A DNA stretch of 64,000 bases from Herbiconiux sp. (lineage in GTDB: Bacteria > Actinomycetota > Actinomycetes > Actinomycetales > Microbacteriaceae). The DNA is taken from contig NZ_JAHFUY010000022.1 of assembly GCF_023264895.1 (NCBI RefSeq), positions 18,053-82,052 on the forward strand. The letters run 5' to 3'. Made by a program: the position numbers and the translations under genes. Positions 17,063 to 23,616 of this stretch are shown piece after piece. Under the pieces are notes generated by a model. That model did no database searches, was not told the DNA's origin, and saw only the letters and a program-made list of their open reading frames with translations. Position 1 is the first letter of the stretch; the number at the start of each line of letters is the position of its first letter.

Positions 17063-17078
17063 TGGGTCAGTTGACCCA
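17063..17078. promoter_or_regulatory. Palindromic operator upstream of the TetR gene
   Basis: TGGGTCA-GT-TGACCCA, two perfect 7-bp arms with a 2-bp spacer, lying between a CATACT hexamer (17088-17093, minus strand) and the regulator's ATG. A partial extra half site TGCGTCA follows. Size and place fit a TetR dimer site for autorepression; binding is inferred. Confidence 0.7.
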
Positions 17079-17296
17079 GTTGCGTCAGTATGCGGCAGGG
17101 CGGGTCGCGAGTCCATGCCCCGCCTCCGAATTCCCTCAGAAAGGCCGACGGGTCTTGGTTCGCACCGCCCGCTCTGGCTCAATGGTGTGAGGTGTCGGGA
17201 TCGCAGAGCAGGCGGGGAGAGGCGGCGTCGCGCACGCGTGACGTCGTGTCCGGTCGATCCCGCGCTCAGGTGGGAGCCCACCCCCGCATCGCCCTG

Positions 17297-19819
17297 ATGG
17301 TCTTGCGCTCCAGGGTCTCGCGTTCCGTCGCGCCGCTGGTCCTGGCCCTCGTCGGCGTCATCCTGCTCGGCCCCCTGTGGTCGGTGCCGTCGGCGGCCAC
17401 AGCCGCCTCACCGGCCTCGTCGGTCAACGCCGCCGCTCCGGGGCTGGAGGCGCCGGCCCCCGCGCCCGCTCCCGCCCCCGCGCCGAGCGACGCCGAGGAG
17501 GGGCCCACGAGCAGCCCGGACATCACCGCCCCTCCCACGTCGCCGCCCACCAGCACCCCCGCACCCGACCTGGCGCCCGCGGCCATTACCTCCCCCGCCG
17601 ACGGCGACCTCCTCGACGGCGCCACGACCGTCGCGGGCACGGCGGAGCCCGGATCCACTGTGCAGATCAAGCTCGGCGGGGCGGCCGAGCCCGTCTGCAT
17701 CGTCACCGCCGACGCATCCGGGGCCTTCGCCTGCGACATCTCGGGCCTCGCGAGCTCCCCCTCCACCACGGTGCGCGCGGTCGCCCTCACCGCGGGAACC
17801 GCCCCCACCGAGGCCTCGGTCACCGTGCGGGTGCTCACGGCGCCCGTCGTCTCCGGAGGCCCGCGCGGATCGCTCACGAACGGCGTCGTGCTCGGCTCGG
17901 CCTACCCCGGCGCGAGCGTGACCGCCGTCACCGGTCCCTTCGAGTGCACGGCCACCGCCGACCCCTCGGGCGCCTGGACCTGCCCCCTCGGCGGCGGCAT
18001 CACCGACGGCGAGCACCTCGTCTCGGCCACCCAGTCCACGAGCTGGAGCGGCGGCGCCTCCGCCGCGAGCGCGGCCGTCGCGGTGCAGGTCGATGGGACC
18101 GTGCCCTCCGCACCCGTGCTGCAGTCGCCCGCCGACCCCGGCACGCTGCCCGCGACGGGCGCGGTCTTCAGCGGTCTCGGCGAAGACGGGGCCACGGTCT
18201 CGGTCTTCGCGGGCGCTCACGTGCTGTGCGAGACGGTCGTCTCCGGCGGCGCCTGGTCGTGCCAGGCGAGCACCGTGCCCGCGGGCACCTACAACCTCGC
18301 CGTGCTGCAGCAGGATGCGGCGGGCAACGTGAGCGTGCAGTCGGGCGCCCTCGTGATGACGTTCTCGGCCTCGGCGCCGAACCCGGCCGCCACCCCCGGA
18401 GCGACTCCCGTTCCCGGCCCCTCCGCGACCTCCCCGGGCTCCGCCGCCCCCGCGCCCGGTGCCGAGAGCTCTCCCGACGCCCCGGGTGCCGAGTCCGGCT
18501 CGCCGCCGGAATCCGGCACCGGATCGGGCGGACGCCCGGGTGGCGGCTCCGCGGGCCCCGGCGCGGTGGCTCCGATACCTGACGGCTGGGCCGACGGCAC
18601 GCTCTTCTCGGCCTCCCTGCAGCCCGCGTTCGGCTCCGCCGCGGCACCGCTCTGGTGGGTGGCGCTGGCCATGGCCGGGGCCGCACTGCTGCTGCTGGTG
18701 CTCCCCGCCCGCCTGCTCGAGAAGGCCGTCCGCGGCCCCCGCGTGGCGGAGGTCACCGCCGGTTCCGGCTCGCTAGGTGCGACGGATGCGCGGGGCTCGG
18801 TCGGTGCCACCGGAAGCGGCCCACGGCACGCCCTCACCTCCGTCGTCTCCCCCGGCGCCTCGGCCACGGCCCCGAGAGGCGCCGCCGTCCCGCCCACCGC
18901 CGCATCGTCGTCCGCATCGTCGTCCGCATCGTCGGCCGCGTCAGCGCTCGGGTGGCTGACGGGCCGCAACCGCTCGCGCGACGAGTTCGAGCGCGCACCG
19001 GAGGTGCGCGTCCACCGCTGGGTCTCACGCGCGGCCGCCCTGCTCGCCTCGGCGGCGATCGTGACGCTGTCCGGCCCCGTCGCCGGGGAGCCCGCCTACC
19101 TGCGGCTCTACCTCGCCGTCGTCGCGGCGGTGGTCGTGGTGAACGCGGCCGCCACCGTGCTGCCTGCCGTGATCGCGCGCGCCGCGTTCGGCATCCGCTC
19201 GACGCCCCGGCTGCGGCCGGCCCTGCTGCTCGTCTCGGTCGCATTCGCGCTCGTGTCGCGCGTGGCGGGGATCGAGCCCGCCCTCGTGTTCGGGCTCGTC
19301 GCCGCCCTGACCCTTGCCGCGCCCGCCACCTCCAGCCCCGCCCGCACCTCCGCCCACAGCTCCGCCCACCGTTCCGCCCGCAGCGAGCGCGCGACGCGGG
19401 GGCGGCTGGCGACCGTGCAGCTCGTCGTGCTGCTCCTCGTAGGCGGAGCCGCGTGGGCCGCCGCCGGCCTCGTCACCGCGAGCCTCGCCGCCGACGGCGC
19501 CCCGGGCTTCTGGGTCGTCGCCGCCTCCGAGCTGCTGCACACGATCGTGCTCGCCGCCTTCGGCTCGGCGTCGCTGCTGCTCGTGCCGGTGGGGCGCACG
19601 AGCGGGCGCCGCATCCTCGACTGGTCGCCCGCCCTCTGGCTCCTGCTCGCCCTCGTCTCGTTCACCTCGCTCACGATGCTCTTCGTGCCCTCGCTCGCGG
19701 CCTCCGCGGGTAAAGGAGGCGTCCTGCCGCTCGCACTCGTGGCCCTCGGCTTCTCAGCGCTCTGCGTCTCGGTGTGGGTCTGGCAGCGCTTCGTCGCGTC
19801 GGCGACCGACGACGACTGA
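17297..19819 (+). CDS. Large membrane protein with three Ig-like repeats and a C-terminal multi-helix domain
   Basis: Protein of 840 residues with no recognised enzymatic motif. A signal peptide (about 1-37) leads into a Pro/Ala-rich linker (45-95) and three Ig-like/beta-sandwich repeats, each carrying one spaced Cys pair: C134/C146, C217/C229 and C311/C322, the second Cys in the pattern GAWxC or GAFAC. A second Pro/Gly/Ser linker (360-430) precedes a helix at 452-470, a Ser/Ala-rich cytosolic loop, and then about seven more helices to the end, one with EPALVFGLVAAL, which loosely recalls the FGLLP-motif membrane proteins of actinobacteria. The ATG is chosen for the signal peptide; the open frame extends upstream without support. 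Likely a cell-surface protein. Confidence 0.75.
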   Translation: MVLRSRVSRSVAPLVLALVGVILLGPLWSVPSAATAASPASSVNAAAPGLEAPAPAPAPAPAPSDAEEGPTSSPDITAPPTSPPTSTPAPDLAPAAITSPADGDLLDGATTVAGTAEPGSTVQIKLGGAAEPVCIVTADASGAFACDISGLASSPSTTVRAVALTAGTAPTEASVTVRVLTAPVVSGGPRGSLTNGVVLGSAYPGASVTAVTGPFECTATADPSGAWTCPLGGGITDGEHLVSATQSTSWSGGASAASAAVAVQVDGTVPSAPVLQSPADPGTLPATGAVFSGLGEDGATVSVFAGAHVLCETVVSGGAWSCQASTVPAGTYNLAVLQQDAAGNVSVQSGALVMTFSASAPNPAATPGATPVPGPSATSPGSAAPAPGAESSPDAPGAESGSPPESGTGSGGRPGGGSAGPGAVAPIPDGWADGTLFSASLQPAFGSAAAPLWWVALAMAGAALLLLVLPARLLEKAVRGPRVAEVTAGSGSLGATDARGSVGATGSGPRHALTSVVSPGASATAPRGAAVPPTAASSSASSSASSAASALGWLTGRNRSRDEFERAPEVRVHRWVSRAAALLASAAIVTLSGPVAGEPAYLRLYLAVVAAVVVVNAAATVLPAVIARAAFGIRSTPRLRPALLLVSVAFALVSRVAGIEPALVFGLVAALTLAAPATSSPARTSAHSSAHRSARSERATRGRLATVQLVVLLLVGGAAWAAAGLVTASLAADGAPGFWVVAASELLHTIVLAAFGSASLLLVPVGRTSGRRILDWSPALWLLLALVSFTSLTMLFVPSLAASAGKGGVLPLALVALGFSALCVSVWVWQRFVASATDDD

Positions 19820-19938
19820 GCGGACTCGACTGCGACCGCGGATGCGGCGGATACGGCTGCGGCCGCGGCCCACCGGCCTGTATGACGAAATCTGACACCC
19901 GGCATCCGCTCACCGCTCCCCTCCGCGACCGATCGTCT

Positions 19939-19944
19939 TAGGAT
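19939..19944 (+). promoter_or_regulatory. -10 hexamer before the flavin reductase gene
   Basis: TAGGAT, six bases before the ATG at 19951; no ribosome-binding site. Candidate leaderless promoter. Confidence 0.45.
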
Positions 19945-19950
19945 CGCCGT

Positions 19951-20577
19951 ATGACGAACGCGCAGACCTCACCCGACGACCGCGATCGCAGCCGCGAGAC
20001 CGACGACGCCGGCACCGCTCCCACCGAGCACCAACTCACCGAGCACCACTTCACCGAGTCGGTGACCCCCGACGAGTTCAAGGCGGCGTTCCGCAACCAC
20101 CCCGCCGGAGTCGCCGTCATCACCGCCGATGCCGGCGACGGCCCCGTGGCCCTCACGGCCACGAGCGTCTTCTCCGTGAGCGTCGCCCCTCCGCTCCTGG
20201 TCTTCTCGGTCTCCGAGCTCTCGTCCTCCACCCCCACCATCCGCCGCGCCGAGACCGTGGTGGTGCACCTGCTCGGAGCCGCACAGATCGACATCGCCAA
20301 GCTCGGGGCCACGAGCGGCATCGACCGCTTCGCCGACACCTCCATCTGGGAGCGCCTCCCCACGGGTGAGCCGCACTTCCCGGCCGCGCACGCGTGGATC
20401 CGCGGCCGCGTGGTGAACACGATGGACGCCGGGGGTTCGACGGTCGTCGCCGTGCAGGCGCTCGAGACCCACGCGCCGCCCGCGGGCGACCCGTCGGCCG
20501 ATGCCCGCGAAGCCGAGCCGCTCGTCTACCACAACCGCACCTGGCACCGCCTCGGCGACCACTCCAAGATCGACTGA
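19951..20577 (+). CDS. Flavin reductase-like FMN-binding protein
   Basis: Protein of 208 residues of the flavin-reductase-like domain family (split-barrel), which reduces FMN or FAD with NAD(P)H for a partner monooxygenase. After a hydrophilic 38-residue tail the domain starts with FKAAFRNHPAGVAVITA (45-61), followed by TATSVFSVSVAPPLLVFSV and the HLLGAAQIDIAKLGA stretch that surround FMN. The C-terminus YHNRTWHRLG is typical. No partner oxygenase lies next to it. It converges with fgd across two long hairpins. Confidence 0.88.
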   Translation: MTNAQTSPDDRDRSRETDDAGTAPTEHQLTEHHFTESVTPDEFKAAFRNHPAGVAVITADAGDGPVALTATSVFSVSVAPPLLVFSVSELSSSTPTIRRAETVVVHLLGAAQIDIAKLGATSGIDRFADTSIWERLPTGEPHFPAAHAWIRGRVVNTMDAGGSTVVAVQALETHAPPAGDPSADAREAEPLVYHNRTWHRLGDHSKID

Positions 20578-20611
20578 CGACCGCTTACGCGGCCACGCCG
20601 GCCGCCTCCCG

Positions 20612-20684
20612 GTTCAGAACCGCACAGGTCGCGGCATCCGCCCTCTCACAGGGCCTGGATGCCGCGACCTCTGCGGTTCTGAAC
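20612..20684. repeat. Long hairpin element 1
   Basis: Inverted repeat with 28-bp arms (20612-20639 and 20657-20684, one mismatch) enclosing an inner mini-hairpin GCCCT-CTCAC-AGGGC. Outer arm begins GTTCAGAACCGCA. It lies between two convergent genes but has no T-run, so it is not a standard intrinsic terminator. Confidence 0.9.
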
Positions 20685-20692
20685 GCCGATCG

Positions 20693-20767
20693 TGCGGACA
20701 ACGCCACACGTCGCGCCGATCGGCCCCGAATGGGGCTCGGTGGGCGCGACGTGTGGCGTTGTCCGCA
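20693..20767. repeat. Long hairpin element 2
   Basis: Perfect 25-bp arms (20693-20717 and 20743-20767; arm begins TGCGGACAACGCC and ends GTCGCGCC) around an apex GGCCCCGAATGGGGCTCGGT. The apex resembles those of the three elements at 51449-51681, although the outer stems differ completely. Confidence 0.9.
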
Positions 20768-20778
20768 GAACGCGGCGC

Positions 20779-21789
20779 TCAGCCGTGCTGGGCGCGAAGG
20801 CGCGGCAGGATTTCCTCGCCGTAGAGCTCGATGAAGCGCGCCTGGTCGGCACCCGGCCCGTGGAACACGAGGTGCCGGAAGCCCAGCGCGATGTACTCGT
20901 TGATGCGCTCGACGTGCTCATCCGGATCCGTCGACACGATCCACCGGGAGGCCGCCCGCTCGATCGGCAGCGCGTCGGCGAGGCGCTGCATCTCCATCGG
21001 ATCCTCGACGCCCATCTTCTCCTCGGGCGTGAGGGCGAGCGGAGCCCAGTAGCGGGTGTCCTGGAGGGCGCGCTCGCGATCGTGGTCGAACGAGACCTTC
21101 ATCTCCATGAGGGTGTCGACCTCGCCCTCGGCGCGGCCGCCCTTCTCGATGCCCTCATCGAGGGCCGGCAGCAGCGTCTCGGTGTAGAGCTCGCGCTTCT
21201 TGCCGGAGGTGGTGATGAAGCCGTCCGCGATCCGGCCCGCCAGTCGCGTGGCGGCGGGCCCCGAGGCGCCGATGTAGATCGGCACGGGGGTCTCGGGGCG
21301 GTCGTAGATGGTGGCGTTCTCGGTGCGGTAGAACTGGCCGTCGAAGGTCACGCGCTCCTCGCTCCAGAGCCGCTCGATCAGCTGAATGGCCTCCTTGAGG
21401 CGGGCGAACCGCTCCTTCACCTCGGGCCACGGGATGCCGAGGGCGACCTCGTTGAGGGCCTCGCCGGTGCCGACACCCAGGATGACGCGCCCCGGGAAGA
21501 GCGACCCGAGCGTGCCGAAGGCCTGAGCGATGACGCCGGGGTGGTAGCGGAACGTGGGGGTGAGCACGCTCGTGCCCATGATGATCGTCGAGGTGCGGGC
21601 GCCGAGCGCACCGAGCCACGGCATCGCGGCGGGCGCGTGGCCGCCTTCGTGGTTCCAGGGCTGCAGGTGGTCGGAGACGAAGATCGAGTCGAAGCCGGCC
21701 TGCTCGGCGAGCACGCCGTACTCCAGGAGCTCCCCGGGCCCGAACTGCTCAGCCGACGCCTTGTACCCGAACCGGATGGGAGTGCTCAT
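20779..21789 (-). CDS. fgd: F420-dependent glucose-6-phosphate dehydrogenase
   Basis: LLM-class (luciferase-like) enzyme of 336 residues that oxidises glucose 6-phosphate to 6-phosphogluconolactone and reduces coenzyme F420. It follows the mycobacterial Fgd1 closely: GYKASAEQF (8-16), VSDHLQPW with catalytic D40/H41/W45, GGHAP, the GTSVLTPTFRYHP stretch, and VGTGEALNE with the active-site Glu. The conserved TSGKKRELYTETLLPA and VHLVFHGPG-like C-terminus (HLVFHGPGADQ) also match. It implies that the organism makes F420. Reduced F420 would feed other F420-dependent reductases; none is next to it. Confidence 0.92.
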   Translation of the reverse strand: MSTPIRFGYKASAEQFGPGELLEYGVLAEQAGFDSIFVSDHLQPWNHEGGHAPAAMPWLGALGARTSTIIMGTSVLTPTFRYHPGVIAQAFGTLGSLFPGRVILGVGTGEALNEVALGIPWPEVKERFARLKEAIQLIERLWSEERVTFDGQFYRTENATIYDRPETPVPIYIGASGPAATRLAGRIADGFITTSGKKRELYTETLLPALDEGIEKGGRAEGEVDTLMEMKVSFDHDRERALQDTRYWAPLALTPEEKMGVEDPMEMQRLADALPIERAASRWIVSTDPDEHVERINEYIALGFRHLVFHGPGADQARFIELYGEEILPRLRAQHG

Positions 21790-21857
21790 GCCTGTGGTCG
21801 CCCTTCGCTCCGCGCCGACGATCGGCCCGGACGTCCATTCTAGTGACGACGGCCCGG

Positions 21858-22235
21858 TCAGCTCCGGATGAGCGCGACCGCCTCATCGAAGCTCTTCACG
21901 GGCGTCATCAGCAGGCCGACATCGTGAGCCAGGTGCTCCGCCGACCCGTTCGACACGACGATCACCCGGGCGTCGGCGAGCCTGCAGACCCGGATCTTGT
22001 AGTTGATGGAGACGCGCTCCCCCTCGCGCTGCTGCACGATCACGACGTCCGGCGGGAACGCCGGGTCGGTGAGCATCTGCCCGAGCGAGCCGGCCGCGAT
22101 CCGCAGGTCGACCCCGGGCACGCGCGAGAGCACCTCGGCTCGCTCGGCCAGAACCCCGGCGTCGGCGTCGAACAGGCCCACGGTGGTGTGCGCGCCGCCG
22201 GTCCCGGTGGCGCGCACCGTCGCATTGCTCATCAT
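21858..22235 (-). CDS. Receiver-like small protein (degenerate response-regulator fold)
   Basis: Protein of 125 residues with the alternating strand/helix pattern of a CheY-like receiver (TVGLFDADAGVLAERAEVL at the start, PDVVIVQQ as strand 3, ARVIVVSN as strand 4, MTPVKSFDEAVALI at the end). The phospho-acceptor Asp is not present at the end of strand 3, where PPDVVIVQQREGE has Gln instead, so a phosphorelay role is doubtful. No DNA-binding domain follows. Function unknown; assignment by pattern only. Confidence 0.6.
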   Translation of the reverse strand: MMSNATVRATGTGGAHTTVGLFDADAGVLAERAEVLSRVPGVDLRIAAGSLGQMLTDPAFPPDVVIVQQREGERVSINYKIRVCRLADARVIVVSNGSAEHLAHDVGLLMTPVKSFDEAVALIRS

Positions 22236-22421
22236 CGAGGCCTCTCGGGTCGTCGGTCGTCATCCCGACCCCCTCAACCTACGACGATACCGGCGCCGCT
22301 GCACTACCGAGACCCTACGGAGGGCCTGCCCGCTCCCCGTTCGAGTGTCCGGGGGTGCCGTTAGGGTCGGCTTGCGCGGGCCGGCGCGAGGAGGAAGTCC
22401 ACCACCCGAGAGGAACACCCG

Positions 22422-22691
22422 TTGCCCGACTGGCGCCCTGTGCAGAGCATCCTGCCGATCGAGTTCTACTACCCCCGGCCCGGCACGAAGGAGCCGTTCG
22501 CCATCATCCGCTGGGTCGACCTGCGGCTCGAGGGCGAACCGGTGTCGCGCTGGCGCGCGGTCACCTACCAGGAGCCGCGCCGCCTCATCGGCGACGGCTA
22601 CTACCAGGAGCTCGACGACGCGGCCACGGCCTGCCACCGCCTCGCCATCACCTCCACCGTGCCCGCCGTGCTCGACGTGCAGCGGCGGTGA
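22422..22691 (+). CDS. Hypothetical protein, 89 residues
   Basis: Small soluble protein with a TTG start preceded by AGAGGAA at seven bases. It is acidic/aromatic, without signal peptide or helix: WRPVQSILPIEFYYPRPG at the start, IIRWVDLRLEG, and a C-terminal helix-like half. I do not recognise a domain. Codon use is like its neighbours and the antisense frame has no known protein, which supports it as a real gene. Confidence 0.55.
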   Translation: MPDWRPVQSILPIEFYYPRPGTKEPFAIIRWVDLRLEGEPVSRWRAVTYQEPRRLIGDGYYQELDDAATACHRLAITSTVPAVLDVQRR

Positions 22692-23028
22692 GCCCGGGGC
22701 AGCAATGGGAATACCCCCCGTCGGGCCGCTACCCCCACGCAGCGACCCGACGAGGATGCTGGGTGTTCGGAGCCGGCATCCGATCGGATTGGTCGTTCCG
22801 TTCGAGACGTGCCGCTCGGCTCACCGGGGAGTACTTTTGCGAGCGGATGGGGGTTCCGCGTGGGGTAAGGGCCCCCATCCACTCGTCGTCCAGCGGCCGG
22901 GTCGACGAGGTGGAACCGAGAGGGCAGTGACGCTCATCGATGTGGGGGAATCGACGCGCGCCACTGCCCCGTCTGAGGGTCGACCCGAGGTCCGGGACGC
23001 GAGGGTGCCAGTGTACGTCCGTCCGGCG
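22692..23028. other. Gene-poor stretch with two short inverted repeats
   Basis: No convincing gene. Contains GGATGGGGG (22845-22853) with its inverse CCCCCATCC (22872-22880), and GGGCAGTG (22922-22929) with CACTGCCC (22962-22969). AT content is locally higher around GTACTTTTGC. Could be untranslated leader or regulatory RNA; nothing further can be supported. Confidence 0.5.
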
Positions 23029-23034
23029 TAGGTT
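23029..23034 (+). promoter_or_regulatory. -10 hexamer before the small membrane protein gene
   Basis: TAGGTT, seven bases before the ATG at 23042. Candidate leaderless promoter. Confidence 0.4.
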
Positions 23035-23041
23035 CGTGCTC

Positions 23042-23326
23042 ATGGGGGATCAGAACGTGCCGGAGCGCGGCGCGAAGGACTGGCTCGACGTCGTCGCGCC
23101 CGTGAAGAAGGGCGCGATCCGTGAGGCCGCGGGCGGCCTGTTCCTGCTGGCCGTGGTCTCGATTGGGGTCAGCGTGTGGATGCTCGCCACGCAGCCCTTC
23201 TGGGAACTGAGCTGGCGGCTCCCGATCCCCGCCGGGATCCTGGGCATCCTGGGGATCGTCATCGGCGTCTGGTTCGCCCTCCTGGGAGCGAACCTGCTGC
23301 GCCGCACGCGGAAGTACACGCGATGA
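23042..23326 (+). CDS. Small membrane protein, two helices
   Basis: Protein of 94 residues with a charged N-terminus (DQNVPERGAKDW), a helix at about 29-48 and a second at about 58-83, ending in a basic tail RRTRKYTR. No family recognised. Its TGA overlaps the ATG of a 33-residue membrane peptide by four bases, so the two are probably made together. Confidence 0.6.
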   Translation: MGDQNVPERGAKDWLDVVAPVKKGAIREAAGGLFLLAVVSIGVSVWMLATQPFWELSWRLPIPAGILGILGIVIGVWFALLGANLLRRTRKYTR

Positions 23327-23424
23327 AGAACGGGTCGAAGGCCGCCCTCGGATGGATCGCGGCTCTTCTGTTCGTCCTGGTGGCGGGCCTGGCCCTCGCG
23401 TCCCGCTTCGGCGTCTGGGGGTAG
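23323..23424 (+). CDS. Single-helix membrane peptide, 33 residues
   Basis: MKNGSKAAL, then one hydrophobic helix (IAALLFVLVAGLALA), then SRFGVWG. ATGA overlap with the preceding gene is the main support for translation. Function unknown. Confidence 0.5.
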   Translation: MKNGSKAALGWIAALLFVLVAGLALASRFGVWG

Positions 23425-23453
23425 GGCCTCCGGCTGCCTCGCTGGGCACGCGG

Positions 23454-23527
23454 TACCCCCAGAGGGATTCGAACCCTCACTGAAACGATTTTAAGTCGTC
23501 TGCCTCTGCCGGTTGGGCTATGGGGGC
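23454..23527 (-). tRNA. tRNA with anticodon UAA (Leu by anticodon), short variable loop
   Basis: A 74-nt cloverleaf on the minus strand: acceptor GCCCCCA paired with TGGGGGT (one G-T), D arm with GCC/GGC stem, anticodon stem GACGA/TCGTT around the loop CTTAAAA (anticodon TAA), a five-base variable region TCAGT, T arm GAGGG-TTCGAAT-CCCTC and discriminator A. CCA is not encoded. Bacterial tRNA-Leu is normally class II with a long variable arm, so this class I shape with a leucine anticodon is unusual. Reads UUA, a rare codon in such GC-rich DNA. Confidence 0.85.
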
Positions 23528-23616
23528 GGGTGCTTCATGGTACCCGGGCGCACACGACTGCGCCGCGCATTCGGGCCCCGGGGGGGGGCGGATGCGCGGC
23601 GCAGGTGGTGGAGCGG

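Noticed and set aside
20612..20767. Ordinary rho-independent terminators
   Set aside because: Stems of 25-28 bp without a T-run, two in series, and related elements occur between divergent promoters where a terminator has no use.
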